This document shows, piece after piece, positions 1 to 5,384 of a DNA stretch of 5,882 bases. A program made the translations under genes and the position numbers. The notes beneath the pieces are model-generated. The model was not told the origin of the DNA. It worked only from the letters and a program-made list of their open reading frames with translations, and did not search any database. This DNA comes from Asaia bogorensis (GTDB lineage: Bacteria; Pseudomonadota; Alphaproteobacteria; Acetobacterales; Acetobacteraceae). The DNA lies in NCBI GenBank assembly GCA_945874515.1, contig CAMCHA010000186.1, positions 1 to 5,882 of the forward strand, given 5' to 3'. The stretch's first letter is position 1; every line of letters starts with the position of its first letter.

Positions 1-1
1 C

Positions 2-28
2 GCGCTTGGCGTGATCAGCGAAGGATAG
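2..28 (+). CDS. Possible C-terminal tail of an upstream gene (partial)
   Basis: The second reading frame is open from the left edge and ends at a TAG at 26-28, giving the tail ALGVISEG. It stops five bases before the next start codon, as expected for tightly spaced genes of one operon. CaiB/BaiF-type CoA-transferases often end in a similar short hydrophobic tail and often neighbour crotonase genes, so that is one possible identity. Eight residues cannot establish it. Another frame also has an early stop (TGA at 12-14), so even the reading frame is uncertain. Confidence 0.3.
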   Translation, partial: ALGVISEG

Positions 29-33
29 ATCAG

Positions 34-828
34 ATGGAATTCGCAGACGGCAAAATTCTTGCCGACATCAAGGACGGCGTTGGCCGCATTACCTTTAACC
101 AGCCGGAAAAGCGCAATGCCATGTCGGTTGCGATGTGGGATGGCATGGGCCAGGCGCTGGATGTGTTCACGGCGGATGCATCTGTCCGCTGCGTGGTGCT
201 GACCGGCGCGGGGGAGAAGGCTTTCGTCTCAGGCGCTGATATCAGCCAATTCGATAAAATCCGTTCGGATGCCGATGCGCAAAAGGAATATGGCCGACAG
301 ACAGCGGTTGGGCGCTTGAAGCTGGCCACCTACGCCAAGCCGGTGATTGCAGAAATCCGCGGCTTTTGCATGGGCGGCGGGCTTGGCATTGCCATGTCCT
401 GCGATATCCGCATTGCGGCGGAAGGCAGCCAATTCGGCATTCCGGCCGCGAAGCTTGGCATCGCTTACGGCTTTGACATGGTGAAGCATTTGGTTTCCCT
501 GGTGGGCCCGGCGCATGCCAATATGATCCTGATGAGCGGCGAACGGTTTGACGGGCGGGAAGCCGAGCGTGTTGGCCTGATCAACAAGCTGGTGCCGGCT
601 GATGCGCTGGCCGGGGAAGTGGCCAAGCTTACCGCCACACTCGCGCAGAATGCGCCGCTCTCGCTTTTCGCCAATAAGCGCACTGTGCAGGCGGTATTGC
701 AGGACCGGGCGGACCGCGACATGGCGGCGATTCAGGCTGATTTGAACGCCTGTTTTGACAGCGCGGATTACAAGGAAGGCCGCAAAGCCTTCATGGAAAA
801 GCGCAAGCCTGCCTTCCAGGGGCGGTGA
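34..828 (+). CDS. Enoyl-CoA hydratase/isomerase (crotonase) family protein
   Basis: This 264-residue protein has the usual length and fold signatures of the crotonase superfamily, whose members act on acyl-CoA thioesters in the cytoplasm. The two oxyanion-hole segments are visible: AFVSGADI at residues 63-70 and GFCMGGGLGIAMSCD at 110-124. The C-terminal end EKRKPAFQGR (255-264) is also typical. The start is supported by AAGGA at 21-25, eight bases upstream. By alignment from memory to mitochondrial enoyl-CoA hydratase, the two catalytic glutamates (Glu144 and Glu164 in rat) correspond to Gly118 and Ala138 here. Classical hydratase chemistry is therefore doubtful, although many annotated family members share this pattern. 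Tyr145, in LGIAY, lines up with the tyrosine of the LGVPY segment of methylmalonyl-CoA decarboxylase, so a decarboxylase or other crotonase activity is possible. Family assignment is firm; substrate and reaction are not known. Confidence 0.9.
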   Translation: MEFADGKILADIKDGVGRITFNQPEKRNAMSVAMWDGMGQALDVFTADASVRCVVLTGAGEKAFVSGADISQFDKIRSDADAQKEYGRQTAVGRLKLATYAKPVIAEIRGFCMGGGLGIAMSCDIRIAAEGSQFGIPAAKLGIAYGFDMVKHLVSLVGPAHANMILMSGERFDGREAERVGLINKLVPADALAGEVAKLTATLAQNAPLSLFANKRTVQAVLQDRADRDMAAIQADLNACFDSADYKEGRKAFMEKRKPAFQGR

Positions 829-969
829 CCCGCTGCTTTCCGGGGCCGCGTAACCGCCGCTGGCCCTGGATTTCAGCGGATTTGACTGCGGGTAAGTTGC
901 ACCGCGCTGTGGGAATTGTAAGTTAGGCTCTCCGGTAACCGAAACAGCCTCAGGACGCCCAGACCCGCC

Positions 970-1599
970 ATGGAAGACGCCCTGCCCCCGATTGCCGGGA
1001 ACCACCAACACGCACCCATTTCCCGCCTGATTGCGGAGGTGGTGGAACGCTGCCCGGGGGAACGCATCACCCTTGGCGAAATGGCTGAAGCTTTCGGGGA
1101 CCGCGCCTTTGGCCTGTTGATCTTGATGCTTTGCCTGCCGGGGCTTTTGCCTGGCATGGCCTCCATTTTCGGGACGCCCATGCTGATACTCGGCGTACAA
1201 ATGGGGCTTGGCTTTCGCAAGCCAAAGCTGCCTGGCTTCATCGCGCGGCAATCACTGAAGCGTAGCGATGTGCTGCGGCTTTCGAGCGGTTCTTCCAAAT
1301 TGCTCGCACGGGTGGAACGCTATGTCAGGCCGCGCCCAGGCCCCTTCACCAACAACACCGCCGATAAGGTCGTCGGCTGGCTTGCGGCCTATGCCGCGCT
1401 GATGCTGATCTTGCCTGGCCCAGGCACGAATGGCCCGCCGGCTTTTGGCACCATCGTGATGTCGCTTGGTGTGGTGGAGAATGACAGCAAAGTGGTTGGC
1501 ATTGGTATTCTGGTGACGATCCTGGCCAATATTTTTGCGACCGGCGTGCTGGTGGCCATTGCCTGGTTTGGCATGGAGGCACTGGGCTACGTGATTTAA
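970..1599 (+). CDS. ExoD-family (exopolysaccharide synthesis) membrane protein
   Basis: The 209-residue product matches the ExoD family pattern. There is a short N-terminal amphipathic region, then GERITLGEMAEAFGDRAFG at residues 30-48. Two hydrophobic segments follow at about 47-60 and 62-82, including the proline-glycine-rich LPGLLPGMASIFGTPML. A polar, basic middle (about 83-132) contains RVERYVRPRPGP. The C-terminal hydrophobic segments lie at about 134-150, 156-169 and 174-200, with LPGPGTNGPPAFGTIVMSLGVVEND. ExoD was named for an effect on exopolysaccharide production and alkali tolerance in Sinorhizobium; its molecular function is unknown. The start is the only good ATG in frame, but the ribosome binding site is weak (AGGA near 952-955, about 14 bases upstream). 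The gene stands between the crotonase and the B12 riboswitch leader without an obvious functional tie to either. The family call is fairly sure; the role is not. Confidence 0.82.
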   Translation: MEDALPPIAGNHQHAPISRLIAEVVERCPGERITLGEMAEAFGDRAFGLLILMLCLPGLLPGMASIFGTPMLILGVQMGLGFRKPKLPGFIARQSLKRSDVLRLSSGSSKLLARVERYVRPRPGPFTNNTADKVVGWLAAYAALMLILPGPGTNGPPAFGTIVMSLGVVENDSKVVGIGILVTILANIFATGVLVAIAWFGMEALGYVI

Positions 1600-1611
1600 T
1601 GTCAAGGCCAC

Positions 1612-1640
1612 TGGACAGATCAGCGCGGGCTGACTAGCCT
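1612..1640 (+). promoter_or_regulatory. Possible sigma-70-type promoter for the riboswitch-btuB transcript
   Basis: TGGACA at 1612-1617 differs from the -35 consensus by one base. It is followed after 17 bases by TAGCCT at 1635-1640, a weak -10 that keeps the first T, the A and the last T. The predicted transcription start at about 1646-1648 coincides with the 5' strand of the riboswitch P1 stem. The fit in position is good but the -10 is poor, so this remains a candidate. Confidence 0.35.
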
Positions 1641-1644
1641 TCAT

Positions 1645-1835
1645 TCATGCTTCGGTGGCCCGAAAGGGCTTAAACGGGAACGCGAGAGACGGTGAGATCC
1701 ACCGCCAATCCGCGGCTGCCCCCGCAACTGTAGGCGACTATATCTGGCCCGAATGCCATTGCATGCAAATGCGAGAAGGCGGGCAGATGGAGAGGAATCT
1801 CCGAGTCGCGAGCCAGGAGACCGGCCGGTGCATAG
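1645..1835 (+). promoter_or_regulatory. Cobalamin riboswitch aptamer
   Basis: The conserved elements of the AdoCbl/cobalamin riboswitch family occur in the right order. These are the CGGTGGCC and CGAAAGGGCTTAA region at 1653-1673, GGGAA at 1676-1680, GGTGAGATCC at 1691-1700, and the near-invariant core GCTGCCCCCGCAACTGTA at 1715-1732. GAGAAGG follows at 1773-1779 and the B12 box AGCCAGGAGACCGGCC at 1811-1826. ATGC at 1647-1650 can pair with GCAT at 1830-1833 to close P1. Two peripheral hairpins carry GNRA tetraloops: GCAT/ATGC around GCAA at 1761-1772, and GGAGA/TCTCC around GGAA at 1789-1802. The stem before the core is longer than the common form, with CGGTG/CACCG at 1690-1704 inside a CGCG/CGCG pair (1681-1684 with 1711-1714). 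The element precedes a TonB-dependent receptor gene, its usual target. Family knowledge predicts lower receptor expression when cobalamin is plentiful. Confidence 0.95.
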
Positions 1836-1987
1836 TTGTCTCGCGCGTATCGGGCGGGGTGCACCGATGCAACGGACCAAAGCTGTGCGGGCGCGCCCGC
1901 GCATCTCCGTCTGCGAACAGCGTAGGAAATGCCCCAGGGCCGCAAGGCTTTGGGGTGAGCTAAAACCTATGCTCGGAGGAATGCCGG
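1836..1987 (+). promoter_or_regulatory. Riboswitch expression platform and btuB ribosome binding site
   Basis: About 150 bases separate the aptamer from the receptor start. A strong hairpin, CCCCAGGGCC/GGCTTTGGGG with a GCAA tetraloop, occupies 1932-1955 (ten pairs, two of them G-U). It has no T-run after it, so it is unlikely to be an intrinsic terminator. The Shine-Dalgarno sequence GGAGGA is at 1975-1980, seven bases before the ATG at 1988. TCTCCG at 1904-1909 can pair with CGGAGG at 1974-1979 and would then enclose the strong hairpin and hide the ribosome binding site. A GC palindrome (1887-1900) lies inside a GCTGT/ACAGC pair (1882-1886 with 1917-1921). This favours control of translation initiation over control of termination. 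The pairings are read by eye and not energy-tested. Confidence 0.6.
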
Positions 1988-3973
1988 ATGAAACACCGGA
2001 TTCTCGTGTTATTTGCGCTCGCCCCCTTTGCCCCCGCCTGGGCGCAAACGGCGAGCATCCCTGAAACCATTGTCACCGCCACGCGGATACCCACGCCGCA
2101 GGAACGCCTGCCGGCGGCGACCACGGTGATTGATCGGCAGATCATCGAAGAACGCGGCTATGTCACGCTGGCCGATGCGCTGGTGAGCGTGCCTGGCTTC
2201 AACATCGTGCCAAGCGGCGGCATGGGGCAAGTGACCTCGGGCTTCATGCGCGGCACCAATTCCAACCATGTGCTGGTATTGCGTGATGGCGTGCCGATGA
2301 ATGATGCCAGCCACCCAAGCGGCGCGTTCAATTTCGGTAATGCACTGCTGGGCGATATTGAACGCATTGAAGTGGTGCGTGGCCCGGTATCCGCGATTTA
2401 CGGCACTTCGGCGATTGGTGGCGTGATCAATCTGATTACGCGTCGCGCGCCCACGGATCGGCAAGCGCAGCCTTACGGAGAGCTTGCCGGCGGCACCAAT
2501 TACACCGCGCGTGGCGTGGCGGGCGTTGCGGGCACCATTGGCAATACGGATTACGGCGTGACGGGGCAAAGCCTTTCGACGCGCGGATCAAACGCCGTGG
2601 CACCGCGATTCTACAATAATCAGGGCGAGCGCGATGGGCTGCGTTCAGCAGTGATCACGGCGCGCGGCGGCGTCAATCTCGGCGAAACCGCCCCTGCCAG
2701 CGTGCTTGGCATGACGCGGCTGGATGGCTTGGTGATCACGCGGGAAAACCGTTTTGGTCAGGACAATGTTCCGCGCGATGATCCAAATTACAGCGCGGAT
2801 GATCGCAACTGGATGGGGTTTCTGCGTAGCGCGAGCGAGCTTTTCGGTGGAGACTGGACCACAGGCTTCACGCTTTCCGCCAGCCAGGATCGGCGGCGTT
2901 ATACGAATTGGCCGGACGGCGCCGATATTGAAATGACCGATGAGTATTATCGCGGCCGTCGGGAACGGCTTGCATGGGACAATACGATACGTTTGCCGGA
3001 GCTTGGCGGTATTACGGAGAATAATTTGGTTTTCGGTGTCGGCAGCGAAAGAGAATCCGCCATCAGCCGCGCCCAAAGTGATGGCGCTTACGGTCCCTAT
3101 TCCGCGAGCGTGGACAAGACGCAGCAGAATGGCTTCAGCTATATCGGTACGCAGCATCGGCTTTGGGAAAGGTTGGATATCACCACTGCGCTGCGCCAGG
3201 ACGCGCCTGATGGCTTTGATGGCGCTACAACATGGCGGCTTGGTGGTGTGCTGGCGCTGCCAGAAATCGCCTCACGCCTGCGGGCCTCAGGCGGCACTGC
3301 TTATCGCGCGCCGGCGCTTAATGAACGCTACGGCGCCTCAGCTTCGCTTTACGGCAGTTTTCGCGGCAATCCCAATCTGCAGCCCGAAAACGCCACGGCA
3401 TGGGAAGCCGGCATTGAAACTGATGTCAGCGACAACCTGACGCTCTCCGCGCTTTATTTCACAAGCCGTATTCGCAATCTGATCACGGAAAACGCGGATT
3501 TTTCGAGCTACGAGAATGTCGCGAAAGCACGCATCAAGGGTGGCGAGTTTGGTGTGAACTGGCGGCATTCCGACAGTTTTTCCACGCGTGCCGCTTGGAC
3601 CGTGCAGGAAACACTGGATGAGACGAAGAACACACCCCTCGCGCGCCGTCCACGCAATAGCGTGAGCCTGTCACCGCGCATCGCGCCCAAAGTGGATTGG
3701 GTGGATGTGCCCAATGCCCGGCTGATTATCGCGCCGGAGTTTATCTATGTCGGTAGGCAATGGGATTACATCTATCCCGACAATGCCGGCTTCGGCAGCA
3801 ATGGTTACAATGATGAAGGCTTCGTCTTCAACATGACCGCATCACTACCGGTCACGCAGCAAATCACCGCCTTCATCGAAGCACGCAACCTTGGCAATCG
3901 GCGCTATGAACCTGCCAATGGTTTCGTCATTCCGGGCCGCAGCGCGATTCTTGGCCTGCGCGGAGTATTCTAA
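1988..3973 (+). CDS. btuB: TonB-dependent outer-membrane receptor, BtuB-type (cobalamin/corrinoid)
   Basis: This 661-residue outer-membrane receptor binds its ligand at the cell surface and passes it to the periplasm using energy from TonB. Residues 1-19 form a signal peptide (MKHR, hydrophobic core, cleavage likely after AWA). A TonB box, ETIVTATR, follows at 26-33. The plug domain runs to about residue 155 and includes LADALVSVPGFNIV, GFMRGTNSNHVLVLRDGVPMND and RIEVVRGPVSAIYGTSAIGGVINLITR. The rest is a beta-barrel rich in aromatic and polar residues, with the receptor-typical YRAPALNERYG and NPNLQPENATAWEAG segments. It ends in phenylalanine (LGLRGVF), as expected for recognition by the BAM complex. 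Length is close to E. coli BtuB. The ATG at 1988 is chosen because GGAGGA lies seven bases upstream and the signal peptide starts there; the ATG at 1981 is out of frame and abuts the Shine-Dalgarno. Corrinoid specificity rests mainly on the upstream riboswitch and the nearby adenosyltransferase. Confidence 0.93.
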   Translation: MKHRILVLFALAPFAPAWAQTASIPETIVTATRIPTPQERLPAATTVIDRQIIEERGYVTLADALVSVPGFNIVPSGGMGQVTSGFMRGTNSNHVLVLRDGVPMNDASHPSGAFNFGNALLGDIERIEVVRGPVSAIYGTSAIGGVINLITRRAPTDRQAQPYGELAGGTNYTARGVAGVAGTIGNTDYGVTGQSLSTRGSNAVAPRFYNNQGERDGLRSAVITARGGVNLGETAPASVLGMTRLDGLVITRENRFGQDNVPRDDPNYSADDRNWMGFLRSASELFGGDWTTGFTLSASQDRRRYTNWPDGADIEMTDEYYRGRRERLAWDNTIRLPELGGITENNLVFGVGSERESAISRAQSDGAYGPYSASVDKTQQNGFSYIGTQHRLWERLDITTALRQDAPDGFDGATTWRLGGVLALPEIASRLRASGGTAYRAPALNERYGASASLYGSFRGNPNLQPENATAWEAGIETDVSDNLTLSALYFTSRIRNLITENADFSSYENVAKARIKGGEFGVNWRHSDSFSTRAAWTVQETLDETKNTPLARRPRNSVSLSPRIAPKVDWVDVPNARLIIAPEFIYVGRQWDYIYPDNAGFGSNGYNDEGFVFNMTASLPVTQQITAFIEARNLGNRRYEPANGFVIPGRSAILGLRGVF

Positions 3974-3977
3974 AGGC

Positions 3978-3997
3978 GCGCGGGGTCAGCCCCGCGT
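3978..3997. terminator. Candidate shared terminator hairpin between convergent genes
   Basis: CGCGGGG at 3979-3985 pairs perfectly with CCCCGCG at 3990-3996 around a four-base loop, extended by a G-T pair (3978 with 3997). It fills the 12-base space between the two convergent stop codons and runs into the adenosyltransferase gene, whose stop codon (3986-3988) is in the loop. On the minus strand a short TTT follows a few bases later; on the plus strand there is no T-run. It could stop transcription from the minus strand or protect 3' ends. Strength as a Rho-independent terminator is doubtful. Confidence 0.45.
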
Positions 3998-4552
3998 CGC
4001 CCCTGGCACCCACAGCACATCGCCGGCGCCATTGCCGTTAAGGCGCCGCGCGAGGACGAAAAGATGATCCGATAGCCGGTTCAAATAACGGATCACGGCG
4101 GGGTTCACTTCCTCCGCCGCCGCCAGCGCCACCACTAGGCGTTCCGCGCGCCTGGTAACCGTGCGCGCCACATGCGCTGCCGCCGCACCTGCCGTGCCGC
4201 CTGGCAGCACAAAGGACTTCAGCGCCGACATTTGCCCATTCATCGCCGCCAATTCCACTTCCAACCGCGCGGATTGCATATCCGCCACACGCAGCCGCGC
4301 GCCTGCTTCCCCCGGTACGCAAAGATCAGCGCCGATATCGAAAAGATCATTCTGGATGCGCGCCAGCATCGCATCGGCTTCTGCGTCTTCGTGCGTATGC
4401 AGGCGCAGCACCCCTATCGCGGCATTCGCCTCATCCACCGTGCCATAGGCTTCAACACGCAAAGCATCCTTGCGCACCCTCGCCCCATCGCCGAGCGAGG
4501 TTTCGCCGCCATCGCCGCCGCGCGTCATAATCACATCAAGCTTGACCATCAT
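3986..4552 (-). CDS. pduO: Cob(I)alamin adenosyltransferase, PduO type
   Basis: The 188-residue cytoplasmic enzyme is expected to transfer the adenosyl group of ATP to cob(I)alamin, making adenosylcobalamin. The PduO-type ATP-binding signature is at the N-terminus, TRGGDGGETSLGDG at residues 10-23, followed by VEAYGTVDEANAAIG at 33-47. Further family motifs are NDLFDIGADL (68-77), LPGGT (116-120), TRRAERLVV (133-141) and, for corrinoid and nucleotide binding, RYLNRLSDHLFVLARR (155-170). The C-terminal LWVPG is also usual. AGGA lies five bases before the first ATG and eight before the second (4549). Many homologues begin MVKL, so the second ATG may be the true start. The gene follows tonB by 28 bases in the same minus-strand unit and faces the riboswitch-controlled receptor. 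That fits salvage of imported corrinoid. No gene for an AdoCbl-dependent enzyme is visible here. Confidence 0.93.
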   Translation of the reverse strand: MMVKLDVIMTRGGDGGETSLGDGARVRKDALRVEAYGTVDEANAAIGVLRLHTHEDAEADAMLARIQNDLFDIGADLCVPGEAGARLRVADMQSARLEVELAAMNGQMSALKSFVLPGGTAGAAAAHVARTVTRRAERLVVALAAAEEVNPAVIRYLNRLSDHLFVLARRLNGNGAGDVLWVPGATRG

Positions 4553-4580
4553 ACAATTCCTGTAAAAGCGTCACATCGCC

Positions 4581-5384
4581 TCAGCGCCGCTCAGTTGCAA
4601 GGCGGAAATGCACCGCCGTGGTAATGCTGCCCGCCACCGGAACCCCCGCACGCTGCGCCGGGCGAAAGCGCCAGTCGCGCACCGTTTTGATCGCCTCTGC
4701 ATCCAAGGCGCTGAAGCCGGAGCTTTCCAGCACGCGCACATCCACAACCCGCCCGTTAGGATCAACCAGCAATTCCACCCGCACAACGCCTTGTTCACCT
4801 CGGCGGCGGCTGGCTTCGGGATAATTGGGACGACGGTTGCGCGCTGCATCCGCGGCTTCCGGCGGCGTGGTGCGACCTTCCAAAGTGAAGCTTTCCATCC
4901 CTTGCAGCGCGGCATTCAGCCGTACCGGCTGAGGTGCCGCCGTTTGCGGCGTGCTTTGCCTGGGCGGGGGGCGGCGTTCCGGCGGTGCCTCAGCTACCTC
5001 ACGCGGCGGCTCAGGCGGCTTCTCGGCCAATTCGGATGGCAGTTCCGCCACCGGCGCCGGGGGCGGCGGCAACATCACCTCAGCCAAGTCCACAGGCGGT
5101 GGGGGCGGCGGGGGTGCCTCAGCAACAGCGGGGGGGGGCGGCACCGGCGGCGGCGGTGGCGGCACCTCAGGCGCCGGCGGTGCGGCCGCAATCTCTGGCG
5201 GGGCGGCCGGGGATTCCACCATCCCAATTTCCGGCGCGCCTTCGTAAACCACCGAAACACCCTGCGCTTCCGCCTGGTCTCCGGAAAGCTCCTCCGCCGC
5301 CGGCCACAGGATCAGCAGCGCCGCAATCACCCCATGGAGCGCTACCGACGCAAAAAGCCCAAAGCCGCGCGGCGCTGCCCTCAC
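4581..5384 (-). CDS. tonB: TonB energy-transducing protein
   Basis: The 267-residue protein has the three-part layout of TonB, which couples the inner-membrane proton gradient (through ExbB-ExbD) to outer-membrane receptors. Residues 8-27 form a single N-terminal membrane anchor (GLFASVALHGVIAALLILWP). A proline-rich periplasmic linker spans about 58-145, with runs such as PPPPPP at 75-80 and PPPPPPP at 91-97 and acidic spacers. The C-terminal TonB domain covers about 185-262, with NYPEASRRRGEQGVVRVELLVDPNGRV and SSGFSALDAEAIKTVRDWRFRPA. The start is a GTG whose last two bases overlap the TGA stop of the upstream CDF gene (GTGA), implying translational coupling; an AGGGGG lies about ten bases upstream. 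No exbB or exbD is in the window. The proximity of btuB suggests, but does not prove, that it serves that receptor. Confidence 0.93.
   Translation of the reverse strand: MRAAPRGFGLFASVALHGVIAALLILWPAAEELSGDQAEAQGVSVVYEGAPEIGMVESPAAPPEIAAAPPAPEVPPPPPPVPPPPAVAEAPPPPPPPVDLAEVMLPPPPAPVAELPSELAEKPPEPPREVAEAPPERRPPPRQSTPQTAAPQPVRLNAALQGMESFTLEGRTTPPEAADAARNRRPNYPEASRRRGEQGVVRVELLVDPNGRVVDVRVLESSGFSALDAEAIKTVRDWRFRPAQRAGVPVAGSITTAVHFRLATERR
5130..5138. repeat. Nine-base G/C homopolymer inside tonB
   Basis: Nine consecutive G on the plus strand (C on the coding strand) encode prolines 83-85 of TonB, in frame. It is the longest homopolymer I noticed in the window and lies in the proline-rich linker, where GGC/GGT-like triplets also abound. 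A gain or loss of one base here would remove the whole C-terminal receptor-contact domain. Confidence 0.9.

Noticed and set aside
816..869. Long-range stem around the crotonase stop (CCAGGG with CCCTGG, plus GCGGT with ACCGC) as a terminator
   Set aside because: The stem is split by a six-base bulge, has a loop of about 26 bases, and has no T-run after it. It is probably chance pairing in GC-rich DNA.
882..924. TTGACT at 882-887 as a promoter for the ExoD gene
   Set aside because: No acceptable -10 lies 16-18 bases downstream; the nearest TA-rich stretch (about 917-924) is too far away.
229..1251. A 340-codon open frame on the minus strand across the crotonase and ExoD genes
   Set aside because: It runs antisense to two recognisable genes, spans the intergenic gap, is rich in His, Arg, Gln and Ala as shadow frames in GC-rich DNA are, and shows no family motif.
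1932..1955. Hairpin before btuB as an intrinsic terminator of the riboswitch
   Set aside because: It is strong, with a GNRA loop, but is followed by GTGAGC rather than a T-run. A structural role in translational control fits better.
1655..1963. A 102-codon plus-strand open frame through the leader
   Set aside because: It coincides with the riboswitch aptamer and platform, whose conserved RNA elements explain the sequence. There is no ribosome binding site and no protein motif.
1981..2064. A short frame from the ATG at 1981 overlapping the btuB start
   Set aside because: The ATG directly abuts the Shine-Dalgarno with no spacer and the product has no recognisable features. The ATG at 1988 has correct spacing and a signal peptide.
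2009..2569. A 186-codon minus-strand open frame inside the btuB plug region
   Set aside because: It is antisense to a well-supported TonB receptor, has no motif, and is explained by the composition of the GC-rich coding strand.
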